From the NCBI GenBank assembly GCA_001179505.1, contig CDMY01000336.1, forward strand, positions 337,695 to 401,694: a DNA stretch of 64,000 bases, written 5' to 3'. Source of the stretch: Vitrella brassicaformis (Eukaryota > Sar > Vitrellaceae). Below are positions 47,341-59,100 of this stretch, in pieces; within the stretch, counting starts at the first letter, position 1, and each line of letters begins with the position of its first letter. Position numbers and translations under genes: made by a program. Below the pieces are notes generated by a model, which saw only the letters and a program-made list of their open reading frames with translations, searched no databases and was not told where the DNA came from.

Positions 47341-48812
47341 TTACGGTCTGTACTGGAGGTGGTGGTTGATGAGCCGATTTGCCACCTCGGCGGTGGTGGG
47401 TGGTCGAGTCGGACTGGGGGCCATCCCTAGCTCCCATACCTTGAAAATCTCGTACTCCTCCAGCCGCTCCTCATAGGACAGGAGGGGAGGGGGAGGCGCG
47501 TCTCGGCATGTCAGCCTGCGGTTGGGAGCGGGCGGCGCGTTGGGGTCTCTCTGGAGGATCGTGACCCCGCCGTACACCGGCTTGGCACCGCCGCCCCCTG
47601 GGTTGCCGACTGGTGGACTCGCCGCCGCACAGCTCCCCTTCGGCACCCACTTCTGCCGCCCCTTGGTCCCAGCCTGAGAGGGTGCCGCAGCGTCGCCTTG
47701 CTCTTTGCGCACCTCCTTGGCTACAGCGGCTCCCCCCGACACCACCTGACGCACGACCTTGGGCACCAGCCGGCTCCCCTGCCCCTCTGCCCCACCCTCC
47801 CCTGGCCACTTATCGCCCTCATGCGCCACTGTCACATGCGGCGGCCCGCCAGTCCTCTTGCAGGCAGCCGTCGCCTTATTCCCTTCGGGCTTGGCCTTGC
47901 CGGCAGCCGTCGCCTTATTCCCTTCGGGCTTGGCCTTGCCGGCCGTGCCTGGGGGCTGCTTGGCGGCCGTCACGCTGGCCGTCTTGGTCTTGGGCTGCGG
48001 TGGCGTGGACTTGGCGCTTTGTTTGGCTGCAGGCTTGGCCTTTGCCGGCGGAGGCTTCGGGTGGTGGGCATCCGAGGCTGAATGAAACAAAAGGAAGGAA
48101 AAGGCAGACGAACGACAGAAATGATTTCTCAGGCAGGTGTCACTCGGGTGTGTGTTGTGTGCTTCCACCGCACCAGATGTCCCCTCCGTGGTCTCGGTGG
48201 TATGCGCCTCCTCGGGCGATTCCGCCGCGGCCCGCCCTGCCCCAGCCTCGTCCAGCACTGCTGCGGCTGCAGCTACCGCGACAGGCACCTTCTCACCACC
48301 ACCACCACCACCGGGCGCCTTGCCGTCTGAGGGCGCTTCCTGGGGGAATGGCGAGGCCGACGGGAGAGGGGAGTCCGCAGCTGTAGAAGGACTCACTGGC
48401 TCCCTTTCCTCTGACACACCATATGACACACGCAAAGAGATACATAGATAGATGTGATCTGAGCGCAGCGCAGATGCGATGCCGCCCTCCCCCTTATTCT
48501 CCCAGAAATGATTTCTCAGGCAGGTGTCACTCGGGTGTGTGTTGTGTGCTTCCACCGCACCAGATGTCACCTCCGTGGTCTCGGTGGTATGCGCCTCCTC
48601 GGGCGATTCCGCCGCGGCCCGCCATGCCCCAGCCTCGTCCAGCACTGCTGCCGCTGTAGCTACCGCGACAGGCACCTTCTCACCACCACCACCACCACCG
48701 GGCGCCTTGCCGTCTGAGGGCGCTTCCTGGGGGAATGGCGAGGCCGACGGGAGAGGGGAGTCCGCAGCTGTAGAAGGACTCACTGGCTCCCTTTCCTCTG
48801 ACACACCATATG
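47341..48812 (-). CDS. SUZ-like low-complexity protein with internal tandem repeat (copy B, 5' end near gap)
   Basis: A single open frame of 487 codons runs from the edge of the gap to TAA at 47341-47343. The first part contains two copies of a 129-codon repeat with EEREPVSPSTAADSP and a Gly run. The centre is Lys/Ala/Pro-rich (KAKPEGNKATAA twice). The C-terminus has VTILQRDPNAPP followed by SYEERLEEYEIFKVWE, which I read as a SUZ-like RNA-binding domain. The ATG at 48804 is only 9 bases from the gap, so the real start may be inside it. Part of the repeat could be intron-derived, because each copy has a plausible acceptor. The TAA overlaps a GTAAGC donor, leaving open a further 3' exon near 47150-47245 (KWQPQTPVTDSLLLHL). 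Confidence 0.55.
48116..48812 (+). repeat. 387-bp tandem repeat, two copies, running into a gap
   Basis: A block starting at 48116 is repeated at 48503 with a constant offset of 387 bases (for example ATGATTTCTCAGGCAGG at 48121 and 48508). The copies differ at only a few bases. The second copy stops at the N gap, so more copies may be hidden. The offset is a multiple of three and keeps the minus-strand ORF open. Confidence 0.9.
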
Positions 48813-49112
48813 NNNNNNNNNNNNNNNNNNNNNNNNNNNNNNNNNNNNNNNNNNNNNNNNNNNNNNNNNNNNNNNNNNNNNNNNNNNNNNNNNNNNNNNN
48901 NNNNNNNNNNNNNNNNNNNNNNNNNNNNNNNNNNNNNNNNNNNNNNNNNNNNNNNNNNNNNNNNNNNNNNNNNNNNNNNNNNNNNNNNNNNNNNNNNNNN
49001 NNNNNNNNNNNNNNNNNNNNNNNNNNNNNNNNNNNNNNNNNNNNNNNNNNNNNNNNNNNNNNNNNNNNNNNNNNNNNNNNNNNNNNNNNNNNNNNNNNNN
49101 NNNNNNNNNNNN
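48813..49112. other. Assembly gap, 300 N
   Basis: Exactly 300 N, the same size as the gap at 27588. It follows directly on a tandem repeat, a likely cause of assembly collapse. Confidence 0.99.
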
Positions 49113-49117
49113 GTAGT

Positions 49118-50160
49118 TTATCGTCGCTGACCAGCAGGGTGCAGCCTCATGTATTCCTTGAGTCGTGTGGTGGCCTCGTCGCGGTCGAGCTGGGCCTGGT
49201 AGAGCGCACTGCCCTCCTTCAACAGCTTCTCCTCGAGCAACTTGTACTGTACGCAGACAGACAGACAGACAGACCCATAGATAGATAGATGTGTGCCCGC
49301 AGGGACCCGGGAGGTAATATAATCAATCGGTGTGTGTGTGGGTGGGTGGATGAACGAATGGCTTACTTGTTCTTGCATTTCCTGCAGCCTCTCCTCCAGC
49401 CGGATGGCCTCCTGCTCGTAGTGCCGGGCCTTGGCCAACATGTCATCCGCATGCTGAGAACCAAACACTGCAGCCAGACAGCCAGCGAAGGAAGCATAGC
49501 ATACAGACAGAGCACTCACTCATTCCCTCATTCCCTCATTCCCTCTCTCTCTCGTCGGGCTGACTGCGTGGTGCGCTTACCGCTATTGTTGGGAAGGATC
49601 GCCATGATGACCTGCCCCTCCTCGATGCGGTCAGTGGATGCACTCGACGGGGCAGTGTGGTCCTGCCCGTGGGCCTTGGGGTGCACCTTAGTGCAGCGAT
49701 AAAGAGCGATTTGGTCGGCGGCTATGGGGGTGCCCAGCTTGGCCTCCCTGAAGAACCCGCTGAAGTATTCCGCCTGAACTCAATGCGTAAGCGTGCCGTT
49801 TTTGATGACTTCTTTGCTGTCTGTCGTCCGTCTGTCTATGTGGCTGCCCTCCCTTCTGCTTACCGCGTGTTCGACGGTGCATGAGTGCAGCTTCAGGTCG
49901 GTGGCATGCAGCCCAGCACACAGCTTGATGGGCATGCCGCTCAGAACGGGGTGATACACCCGCAGTGCACCGATTCGGTTCGCCCCGATGTGCGTGCAGT
50001 GCGCTTGGCTCAACGAATTCACAGCGATGTGAAACAACCACGGGAAACCAACTTGAGAAGTTAAGCGCTCCTGAAACTGATGGCTGAACCAACTTAACAA
50101 CTTAAGCGCAAGCAAAACTGAAGCTGATCTCGCACAGATTCGGTCCCTCCTTTTTTTCAT
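49118..50160 (-). CDS. Small coiled-coil protein of unknown function
   Basis: Four exons are joined in frame. The first ends HSCTVEHA before a GTAAG donor. The second reads AEYFSGFFREAKLG to VIMAILPNNS. The third has KARHYEQEAIRLEERLQEM and the fourth has LLEEKLLKEGSALYQAQLDRD, ending in TAA at 49118-49120. The last two exons form a Glu/Leu-rich coiled coil. The ATG at 50160 (MKKRRDRICARS) is used because the frame is open from there, but it lies only 13 bases from the divergent start at 50174. A start at the in-frame ATG near 49937 (MPIKLCAGLHATDL) is also possible. I do not recognise the family. Confidence 0.5.
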
Positions 50161-50173
50161 CTCCGGAAACCAC

Positions 50174-52302
50174 ATGGATCCAGTGATGGCATTACGCATC
50201 TGCGGCAGCACAGCCTCACGAAGATGGAAGATCAGCCTCCGCCGGGCAGTTCGCTCCTTCAGCACTGCTGCGGTGGACACTCACTCCCCTGCCGCCTTCC
50301 CTGATGCGATGCCCATCAAGGCCTCTCCCTCTCCCGACTTGGAGATCGACATAGGCGGCGGTCAGAAGCTGATGCGGTATCCTGAGCTGGACCACATCAA
50401 GACCATGAAGAGCAGCGACCTGCGGCGGCTGTGTGAGAGCGCCGTGGCCACCAAGAACACGACTCTTGAGCTGTGGATTGCCATTGCACAGAGGGCGCTG
50501 GAGAGTGCGGACTCCCTCAAGGTCTGTTCAAATGTAACGCATGGCAGGCAGCCAGGCAGGCAGCCACCATTCGTGAGTGCATCGGATCCCCCACGTGAGC
50601 CTTTGTTTGTATGGGTGTGGTGTGCAGGTGTGGGATGCGATCATCGTGTTGGAGTCGTTTGCAGCGGTCAACATGGTTGACCGCACCCTCTTCCTGGCGC
50701 TGGCCGAGCAGTTCCCCAAGGCGGCCCTCAAGATGGAGCCGCGGCTGATCATCAGCCTGTTCACTGTCTACGAGAAGGCCAAGCTGCGGCCTCGTCTGCT
50801 CTATGTGGAGCTTTTCCACAGCCTGATGAAGCAGACGGACCGCATGTACGGCCACGAGTTGGCCGACGTGCTGGCCATGATGGCGCGGCTCAAGGTCGGC
50901 AACCCCCAGGTGCTGCGGCACATGTGCCGGGCGCTGGTCAAGTATGTGCACCTGCTGCGCTTCCTGCACGTCTGCTGCGTCTACGGGGCGCTACGGAGTC
51001 TGGACGTCACCAACACCACCGTCTATGAGGTGCTGGAGAAACGCGCTGACATGGAGCTGCAGATGCTGCCGGTGCAGGAGCTGCTGGATGCACTGCAGGT
51101 GAGTGAGGTGACCGACTCAGACAGACAGGGCGGGGCGACAAGGGTCCATCCATATCTCTCTATACGCCACGCCCCGCCCCGTGTGTGTGTTGGGCATGGC
51201 ACACACGTATGTATGTCTGCAGTCGGTGGGCAGTCTGGAGTTCAGTTGGCATCCGTTTGAGAAGATGCTGCTCAACGAGTACCTCAAGCGCACTACCAAG
51301 TTCGAGGACGGGCGGGACGTCGACGAGCTTGCCGACCCCTTCGCAGCCATGGACTTCATGCGGGCGCACGGCCTGCTGCACAAGGAGTTCCTCACGGCAC
51401 TCTGCAAGTGGTGCGTTAAGGCCACCTACAGACCTGCCAAGAGGTGAGCGAACGGGATGCGGAGTGAGAGCAGGGGCAGATCCATCCACGAGAGCTCGGT
51501 TTTGTCTATCTCATGTGTGTGTACACAACATCCATGCCATGCAGGTCATGGAAGCGGCCGATGAGCCACCAGTTGGTGCAGCTGCACGACATTTGCAGGT
51601 AAATACATATGCTCAGGCTTTTAACAGCAAACAGCAAGAGAACAGCACACAGCGTCTGTCTCTGTGTGTGTGTGTGTGTGTGTGTGTTGCGGTGTGTTGC
51701 CGTCCGTCGTCAGGGAGTGGGGCCTGGAGGAGAACCGCGATTTGCAGCAGGCAATTCGTCACTTCGTGTCGACCAAGGGCGGCACCGACCGCTACATGAT
51801 GTGGCGGGCAGACATACCCAAGTCCACCACCTACGCCACCCGGCGGCCCTACTTCCTACGCCCAGACCCCCTGGAGAGGTACCAGGCCATCCTGGCCTCA
51901 CAGCCGCCAACACATGCAGACCATGACGCTGATGAGGTTGCCGGTGAGGAGGACCAGCAGGAGGAGCCGAGTGAGATTGACGCGCCGGTGGGCGAGAGCA
52001 CGAGGGAGGACGGGGCTGTGCCGCAGATCGGCGTCAGGTGGTCGCGGGTGAGTGAATGAGTGAGGGAGCAGACACGACACGACGTGCCGCAACACGGATA
52101 TCGCACACCATTATGTTGTGTGGTGTTGTCTTGTGTGGTGTTGTGGTGTATTCCGTTCCTGCAGCCGCGTCGTCCCAAGACTGTCAAGGGCAATCCGAAT
52201 CACCGGGAGTACACGCTGCCGGGGCGGAAGGGTTTCAATGTGCACACGTGGAAACACCCAAGGCCAGCCAGGCCCAAGAACCTCAAGGCTGTCGACGTGT
52301 GA
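50174..52302 (+). CDS. Mitochondrial all-helical protein (HPR/OPR-like)
   Basis: The N-terminus is a clear mitochondrial presequence rich in Arg and Ser (SRRWKISLRRAVRSFSTAA). The body is almost all alpha-helical with Leu/Ala-rich pairs of helices (WDAIIVLESFAAVNMVDR, LIISLFTVYEKAKLR, LADVLAMMARLKVG, LQMLPVQELLDAL), resembling the helical-repeat RNA-binding proteins that are expanded in apicomplexan and chromerid mitochondria. I see no RAP domain. A Glu/Asp-rich linker (EEDQQEEPSEID) leads into a basic C-terminal exon (RRPKTVKGNPNHREY, RPARPKNLKAVDV) typical of mitoribosome-associated proteins. Stop TGA at 52300-52302. A mitoribosome or mitochondrial RNA role is inference. Confidence 0.65.
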
Positions 52303-53444
52303 AGTATATGCGGATGGATGGATGGACCGAATTAATGCCCCTAGCTTTGAGGCTGACCTAACGGAACGAACTGGTGTGCGTGTAAGTATATGTATGTGTA
52401 CGTGTGTTGAGATCTCAACGTACGTACGTGTGTTGTGTTGCGTCATGTTGTGCAATTTCTGACCGCGCGTTCATTGTATATTCACCCGTCGTCCGTCCGT
52501 GTGTGTGTGTGTGTCGACCATGCAACGCACATGTTCGACCGGAAAGGAGACAGCCGATAATACAAAACCAGGAATCACTCACCACCCACACGCCAGCTCT
52601 GGGATCATCATCCCACCCAACGCTGCACCCAACGCTGGTCGTGTTGGTGACCTTCTTGTGCTTCACACACCGAGAGAGACAGAGAGCGAGAGAGAGAGAC
52701 ACGAATATTGCTCACCGACACTGTCCCTCTCCCTCTCCCTCTCCTCACGTTTGTATGTATATAACCCCTGCTTGTTGTAGATTTGCAATACGTGTGTGAG
52801 TGCATGTCCCACACCACCCCGTGAGGCTTCTGTGGGGCTCCTCGCATTCATGGATAGATGGATGGATGGATGGATACATGGAGTCTGTCTGGCATCAGCC
52901 ACGCCACACTCGAGAACGCCATACAAACCACACTCGTGGTAATGAGGAGCAACAGGAACAAAACGCTGGATGGCGACGAATGCACCAATGGCATGTGTGT
53001 GTGCGTGTTTGTCTGTGTGCCCCGGGGCGTGTGTCTGTGTGAGCAGCGTGCTGTTTATCCGCGGGACAACGACGGCAGCACATAGACAGGCACGGCCTTG
53101 CTGTCTGCATGGATGGCGTGGAGGCAGTTTTTGTCTTGTATGCATGTGAAGGGTGACCGAGAGACTCACGTCCTTGCTGGACGGATGGATGGATGAAAGG
53201 ATAAACCGATGTGTCCTTGTCTGTTCGGTGTATACACAAACACATCCAAGCTGAGCAAAAAGGGTGAGGTGACACACACGCAAACGCACCACACGCACAC
53301 CAGCAATCCAACACATACACAGACACACACACACATGAACGCGTCGCGTCGGGCACACATGTCCTGTTCTCTATCTGCGAGTGCACACATTCTCTCTGTC
53401 CGTCCGCCGACCCCCCCGCCCCCCTCCCCCCACACACAGACACA

Positions 53445-53478
<34 letters not shown>

Positions 53479-54180
53479 CACCCCCTTCACACAAAGGCAC
53501 CAAATAGCACGCGATTCGACACGCACACGCACACGCAAGCGCACACAACACACTCTTTTTAGCGTACACACAGTGACGATGGCATGACGTACGTTTATAT
53601 GGATGGGTATACAGCGAGTACATACATACATATGATATGGTTTGGTTGCAGTGGGGGAATCACACGACACGACACGACACGACACCACACGACACGACAG
53701 CAAGCAGATACTGAACACCACCATACAGCGACGCGACCGGCAGGTTCCAGCCAAAGCCCCACTGAAGCGCCTTCATGAAACCGCTTGCTGTCGTTTCACG
53801 AAGCTGCTTTTCACCGAGGATTCGAGAGGCACCCCCCCTGCCTGTTGTGTTGAACCAACCGAGTGTGAAACGACACACTTCGGCTCGGCCCCCACCCCCA
53901 CACCGACATGGCTAGCGACCCGGCCCAGGCAACCTAATCTGGTGGATGGATGGACGACTGGCTGAATTACGTCCCGTACAAATGTCTATGACTCACTCCA
54001 CTCCCCTCCACTCCCCTCCGCGGCCCTCCACACTTGACCGACAAAATGAGTGGATGCTCAATCAATATAAATACCTATATACAGTGAGTGCTCTTCTGGG
54101 TGCGGTGCATCCCCCTTCATTGCCCTTTCTCTGGCGCGACCTACTTGTCGGCCTCTCTCTCTGTCTGTCTGTCTGTCTGT
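52303..54180. other. Gene-poor, repeat-rich spacer
   Basis: 1.88 kb without a gene I can support. It contains a 12-base perfect palindrome TTGAGATCTCAA near 52408, ATGG runs (52855-52875), CA/GA runs (53270-53480), and an ACGAC repeat (53663-53699). Open frames here are translations of simple repeats. Confidence 0.55.
53663..53699. repeat. ACGAC pentanucleotide microsatellite
   Basis: About seven ACGAC-type units, one imperfect, lie in the gene-poor spacer. Confidence 0.9.
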
Positions 54181-55887
54181 CTATGGCCCAAAGATCCGCT
54201 CCCACCCCAGCAACACCAACTCGTACACACCAAATGTGACGGCTCCAACTGTAACACACAGAGAGAGAGAGAAGGACACCACGCAATGCTTCTGAAAGAG
54301 CCGCGTCAGCTCATGTTGTCTCGCTGCGTCGTACCTGGGAATGCCCGCACGACCGACGGCAACAAGCCGCGTGTGAAACCCCGCCAGCCAGACTACACCG
54401 CACGCACAAAACACACGGGGGAAGTGACTGACACGAATGAGCGCCCGATGGTATGGTGTCTATGCAGCCCAGCCTGGTCAGCCTGGTCAGGTCAAGTACA
54501 GTACCTGTCTGTAGATGGCTGCTGCGTGTGGCATCCACTTGGGTTCCCACAGGTGTGCTGACGGCCCCCTGGCCTGCAGGGAGCTCTTGACCACATCAAA
54601 CGGGTGACAGATAACTGCAGCCAGCCAGCCAGGCACAACACACAAACCAAGATGTCCACTGTCCACACACACATGTGTGTGAGTGATGCCACAGCTGGCT
54701 TGCCGTGCAGTCATGGCGGCTTACACCATGCGAGTGTGGATGCGGTTCCTCCGGCAGTCATGACCTCCGTGGCTGTGGGTGTGTCGCGATGACCTCTCCT
54801 CCGACAAAATTCGCAACACAGCCACTCGTATGCCCCAAAATACACACCGTAGGTCCTGCCGGCCGCACACACACACGGACAGGGAGAGAGAGAGTTCATG
54901 TGTTGTGTGTTTGCCGCGTATCCATCCTCGTTAGGTTTTATCAGGACTGCTTACCCGGCATCTCTGACGCAGGTTGCTGCCGCCCCGTGCATGAGCCCGC
55001 GGATCACTCCGTGCTCCCGCATCACCCACATGGCGCACTCCCACGAGTTGCGGAAGTGGGCGGCATCTCGACGCGGCACCACCACCCGCCCCGTGCTCAT
55101 GGCCCGGCACATGCCCTCGCCCTCCAGCCCCACCACAAACGGCCGCTTGGGCGCCTCCGGCAGTGGACGGGACGACAGGGGAGAGGCAGTGGAGGGAAGC
55201 GGTGAAGGTGTAGGGGGGTGGTGCATGGCCATGGCCGGCGGTTGGATGGCTGCGGTGGTTATGCGTCTGGGTGTGGGTGAGGTGACGGAGTCGGCGTCCA
55301 TTTGCATGCGTATCTTAATGACATCCATGGGTGTCTGCAGGGGGACGCCGATCAGCCCGGCCGCAGACCCCGCCACCACCACCTGCCAGATGGGCTGCTG
55401 CAGCCGGGACTGTTTCGACGTCGATGACGCCTCGCTTCGCGGGGTCGTTGGGGTCCTCGCCCCGGCGTTGTGGATGCGGTCGATCATGGCGCATGTGTTG
55501 CCGTACGCCCCGAACACCAATGAGTTGAGAGGCAGGTTGCCCAGCAACGGCGGGGCTAAGCCGCGGAAGAAGGTCAGGATCCCGTCACGCCTCAGGGCCT
55601 GCCACGGGTCCAGAGGACAGAGAGAGAGGGGCTCGAGAGTGTAGAACTACGCGGATTGCTCTCTACCTGTGTGAGGCATTGTGAGGAAGAGGCGAAGATG
55701 CCTTTCGATGTGGACTGCAGCCGGACCTTCAGCGTGTCCATCGGATGACCACACATCACACCGAAAGCCCCTGCAATCGCACCTGAGAGAGAGGCAGACA
55801 CGCACACATGTGATTCGTGTGCATGCCGACCATCGGGCGGCCGACCTGACCTGCTACGTGCTCTGCCCAGAATGAATGGACGGCCAT
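54181..55887 (-). CDS. Mitochondrial carrier family (SLC25) transporter
   Basis: Inner mitochondrial membrane solute carrier with three signature motifs: HPMDTLKVRLQ in repeat 1, TPMDVIKIRMQ in repeat 2 and HPFDVVKSSLQ in repeat 3. Membrane helices include GAIAGAFGVMCG, VVVAGSAAGLIGVPL and a last TVGAVTFGVYELVLLGW. The start at 55885-55887 opens MAVHSFWAEHVAG, spliced to AIAGAFG. A long low-complexity loop in repeat 2 (Pro/Ser/Thr-rich, about 55120-55290) is unusual for this compact family. Overall it resembles carnitine/acylcarnitine and basic amino acid carriers (SLC25A20/29/45 group), but the contact residues are not enough for a substrate. Stop TAG at 54181-54183. Divergent from the carboxypeptidase gene. 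Confidence 0.85.
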
Positions 55888-56122
55888 GGAAGGGAAGTGA
55901 ACGTCGATGGCCTCCATCTCGCGATGTATCTATTCGAAGTCTGCTGGGCATTCACCTGACGGCCTGAAGATAGTCTTGAACGCTCTCGATGGCGGGCTGC
56001 AGCTTCCCTCCGCGAGCTCGAGCTCGCACGCCGTCTCGAGCCCCCCTTCGGCCCCCAGGTGATCGCGGCTTCACGTGCACACACTTGACAATCATCTGCA
56101 CACAACGCTGAAAGCAACGAAA
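55888..56122. promoter_or_regulatory. Divergent promoter region
   Basis: 235 bases separate the carrier start (minus) and the carboxypeptidase start (plus). It contains a small palindromic GAGCTCGAGCTC. No known motif. Confidence 0.4.
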
Positions 56123-59100
56123 ATGGCGGACGCGCTGCGTGAATTCATTGATGGCATCTCCAGCGACATATCTATGTATCTGAACCCCTCCACGCCGGCC
56201 TCCCTGCCGCCGCTCGATGTCGACGAACAGTCCGCTGTTGTGCTTTCGCAGCTGAGAGGACTGCTGGTCTATCAAACGTAAGCCGTGGACCGACAAACGG
56301 CCGATGGCTGTCAGATCTGTCTGTGTCTTTGTGTGGTGGATATGCATGTGGCAGTGGGTGTGTGGGCCCGTGCCTGGATCGTTGGGCGTCTGTGATTGAG
56401 GATTTTGGGATGGGCCGGAGCCTCTTTACAGATACGCAGCTGAAAGGTGATCGAGGACGGGTGTATGATTGCTGGCTGCATTTGTGAAGGTATTTTGGAT
56501 GAATATATGCCTGACGTTGTTTGTGTCTGTCTGCAGAGCTCAAGACGGACCCGTATGTGCATCGGAGGCAAAGGAGGAGGAGCTCACAGGATGTGGTACA
56601 CATAACCACATAACATTGCACACATAGGCCCTTTGGACGCGATATTTATGCTGCCCATGCCCATGCCCTTGTCTGTCTGCAGAGTGAAGCGTTCGGGGCC
56701 CCCCCACACTCCGCTTCAATCAAGTAAGGAACCCCACATCAATGCTACAAGGCTGCTTTGTGATAGTGATAGTGTATGTCTCACGTCAGCTTCCCCGAGC
56801 CCCCAATGGAGCACCTCCCCCTGAGGCCACACAATGAGACAACCGCCGACACCAAAATCGCCAGCTCGACACCTGTGAGGTTCTCGAGCCTGTTTGAGAG
56901 CGGCAACCTCAAGTATGTGGTGTGCACTGACGCGGATGGCCCCTGTACGGAGTATGACCTCGTGCTTGACGAGGATGCCAACACAAAGGGGCACACACAG
57001 TGGTTCTACTTCTGCGTCGCAAACATGCACAAAGACACCACTATCAGGCTCAACATTGTCAATATGGTGGGTGGGGGATGCCAAGAAGCACCTTATTGTG
57101 TGTGTCATATGTGCGTGTGTGTGTCTTCAGAGGAAGCCCCGTTCTCTGTATGAGGTGGGCATGCAGCCGATGGTCTTCTCAGAGCGAGCTGCCGGGCGAG
57201 TGCCTCTCACGCCATACACCACTGGCAGCAAAGCACCACACCCGCCGTCTGTTGCCCCTGAGGATCGACAGACAATGTGGCTGCCCGAGGGACACCGGAT
57301 ATCCTACCAAGTCAACACCGTCCGACGGAGGCCCAGAACGGCGACAAACGAGACAGCGGCTGACGATGGTGCCGGTGATGCAGCAGATGAGGATGCGGGC
57401 CGGCCAGCGAAGCGGAGCAAGGAGTTCTACTACACCGTGACTTTCCACTACACCTTCCTGCACGACCAAGACTGCGCGTTCTTTGCCTACAGCGTGCCGC
57501 ACACGTATTCGATGCTGCGGTCGACGATCGCGTCTCTGACTTCCAACCCTGCCACGAGTGCGCATGTGCGGAGGAAGGCCGTGTGCAGCACGCTGGCCGG
57601 GTGTGCTCTCGACATGCTCAAGATAACAAACTTCAAAAGCGATGACAAGTAGGGAGACACACACAGAGAGGCGGGGAGAGACATGACATACGGCATGGCA
57701 TAGTGTCTTTTTCTCTCTGTGTGTGTGCCTGTGTGGGCGTGCAGTGCATACGAGAAGCGTGTGGTGGTGATATCATCGCGTGTGCATCCAGGGGAGACGA
57801 ATGCGAGTTGGATGATGCACGGGCTGCTGGTCTTCCTCCTCTCCAACTCACCCGAGGCCGTCACACTCAGGGACCGGCTGTGCTTCCACATATACCCGAT
57901 GCTCAACCCTGATGGCGTCATCACAGGCAACTACAGATGCTCCCTCGCAGGTCAACCAGTCCGCCAGCAGTTTCTCGAGTCGAGATATGCACAGACTGCC
58001 CATCCATTGTGTCAAGATTGCATGTCTCTGCAGGTGTGGACCTCAATCGTCAGTACCTGTCGCCCCATCCCCACTTTCACCCCACCATAGCCCATTTCAA
58101 GCAGGCGCTGGAGGCTTTGATGACGCCCATGTCCAAGCCTTCAGCCACAGGGGATGTCCAGTCATGGCGGACACCACTGGTGGCGTCGCAGTCGGGAAGT
58201 CCTGAGGCACACAACGGCGACGGCGTATCTGCGGGGGGGGATGGCGCTGGGAATGAAGGAGAGGGGCCGCCCAAGCTGGCACTCTTCGTGGTGAGAGGAG
58301 AGCACAAGAGTGAGACACACACGCCGTGGGCGGGCCAGATTCATGCTGAGTGAGACATGTATGTGTCAGGATTTGCACGGCCATTCGCGCAAGACCGGCA
58401 TCTTCACATACGGCTGCTCGCCCAACGATCCCCAGAAAGACGCATCAGAGTCCGCACACTCACTGATATATCTACACAAATGAGAAACTCTGCATGCCCT
58501 CACTCCTCTGTCGTCAGGTACTTCCAAGCCCGTGTGCTGCCCAAGCTGCTGGCTGTGGTATGCCCCTCCTTCTACTATCCGTTTTGCAAGTACCGAGTCG
58601 AGAGGTCCAAAAGGGGCAGCGGGCGGGTGACGGCCTACTTGGACGTCGGCGTGCAGTTCGCCTACACGCTGGAGGCATCATTCTACGCCCCAGTGCCCCC
58701 GAGTCAGCGCGTGGGCGGCAACAAGGCGGGTCTGACCAAGGACAAGAAGGAGAGTGGTGGCGATGTGGCGGTGCAGTTCAATCAGAGGTCGCTCATCTCG
58801 GTGGGGGTGGCCATCGCCAAATCACTCATTCTCTTTTTCAGGTGTGTCACACCTGCCACACACATGGACGCTGGATGTGTGTCTTATGCGTGTGTGCATG
58901 GCATGTGATGGATGGGATGGCTTGCATGGCCATGGACAGGCTGGGTTCCCATCTGACTCGTGTGGTCAAGAGGCGAGCGAGCTCCTCCTCTGAGCCGTCA
59001 GCCTCATCGGCCACTGCAACCCCTGCCGCATCTGCTGCTGCTGGCACTGCTGCAGCATTTGCACCGCCAACCTTCCGCCCAATTGCGGGAGGTGCTGCTG

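Larger units (their letters stand above)
44963..47728 (+). repeat. Segmental duplication, copy B
   Basis: Direct copy of 25253-27587. It is longer because the middle carries extra, unrelated sequence (about 45930-47130). The right end continues into the longer SUZ-like ORF, which copy A loses to a gap. Confidence 0.85.

Noticed and set aside
53209-53587. His/Thr-rich frames in the 52.3-54.2 kb spacer
   Set aside because: They translate CA and GA repeats; there is no domain, splice context or neighbour support.
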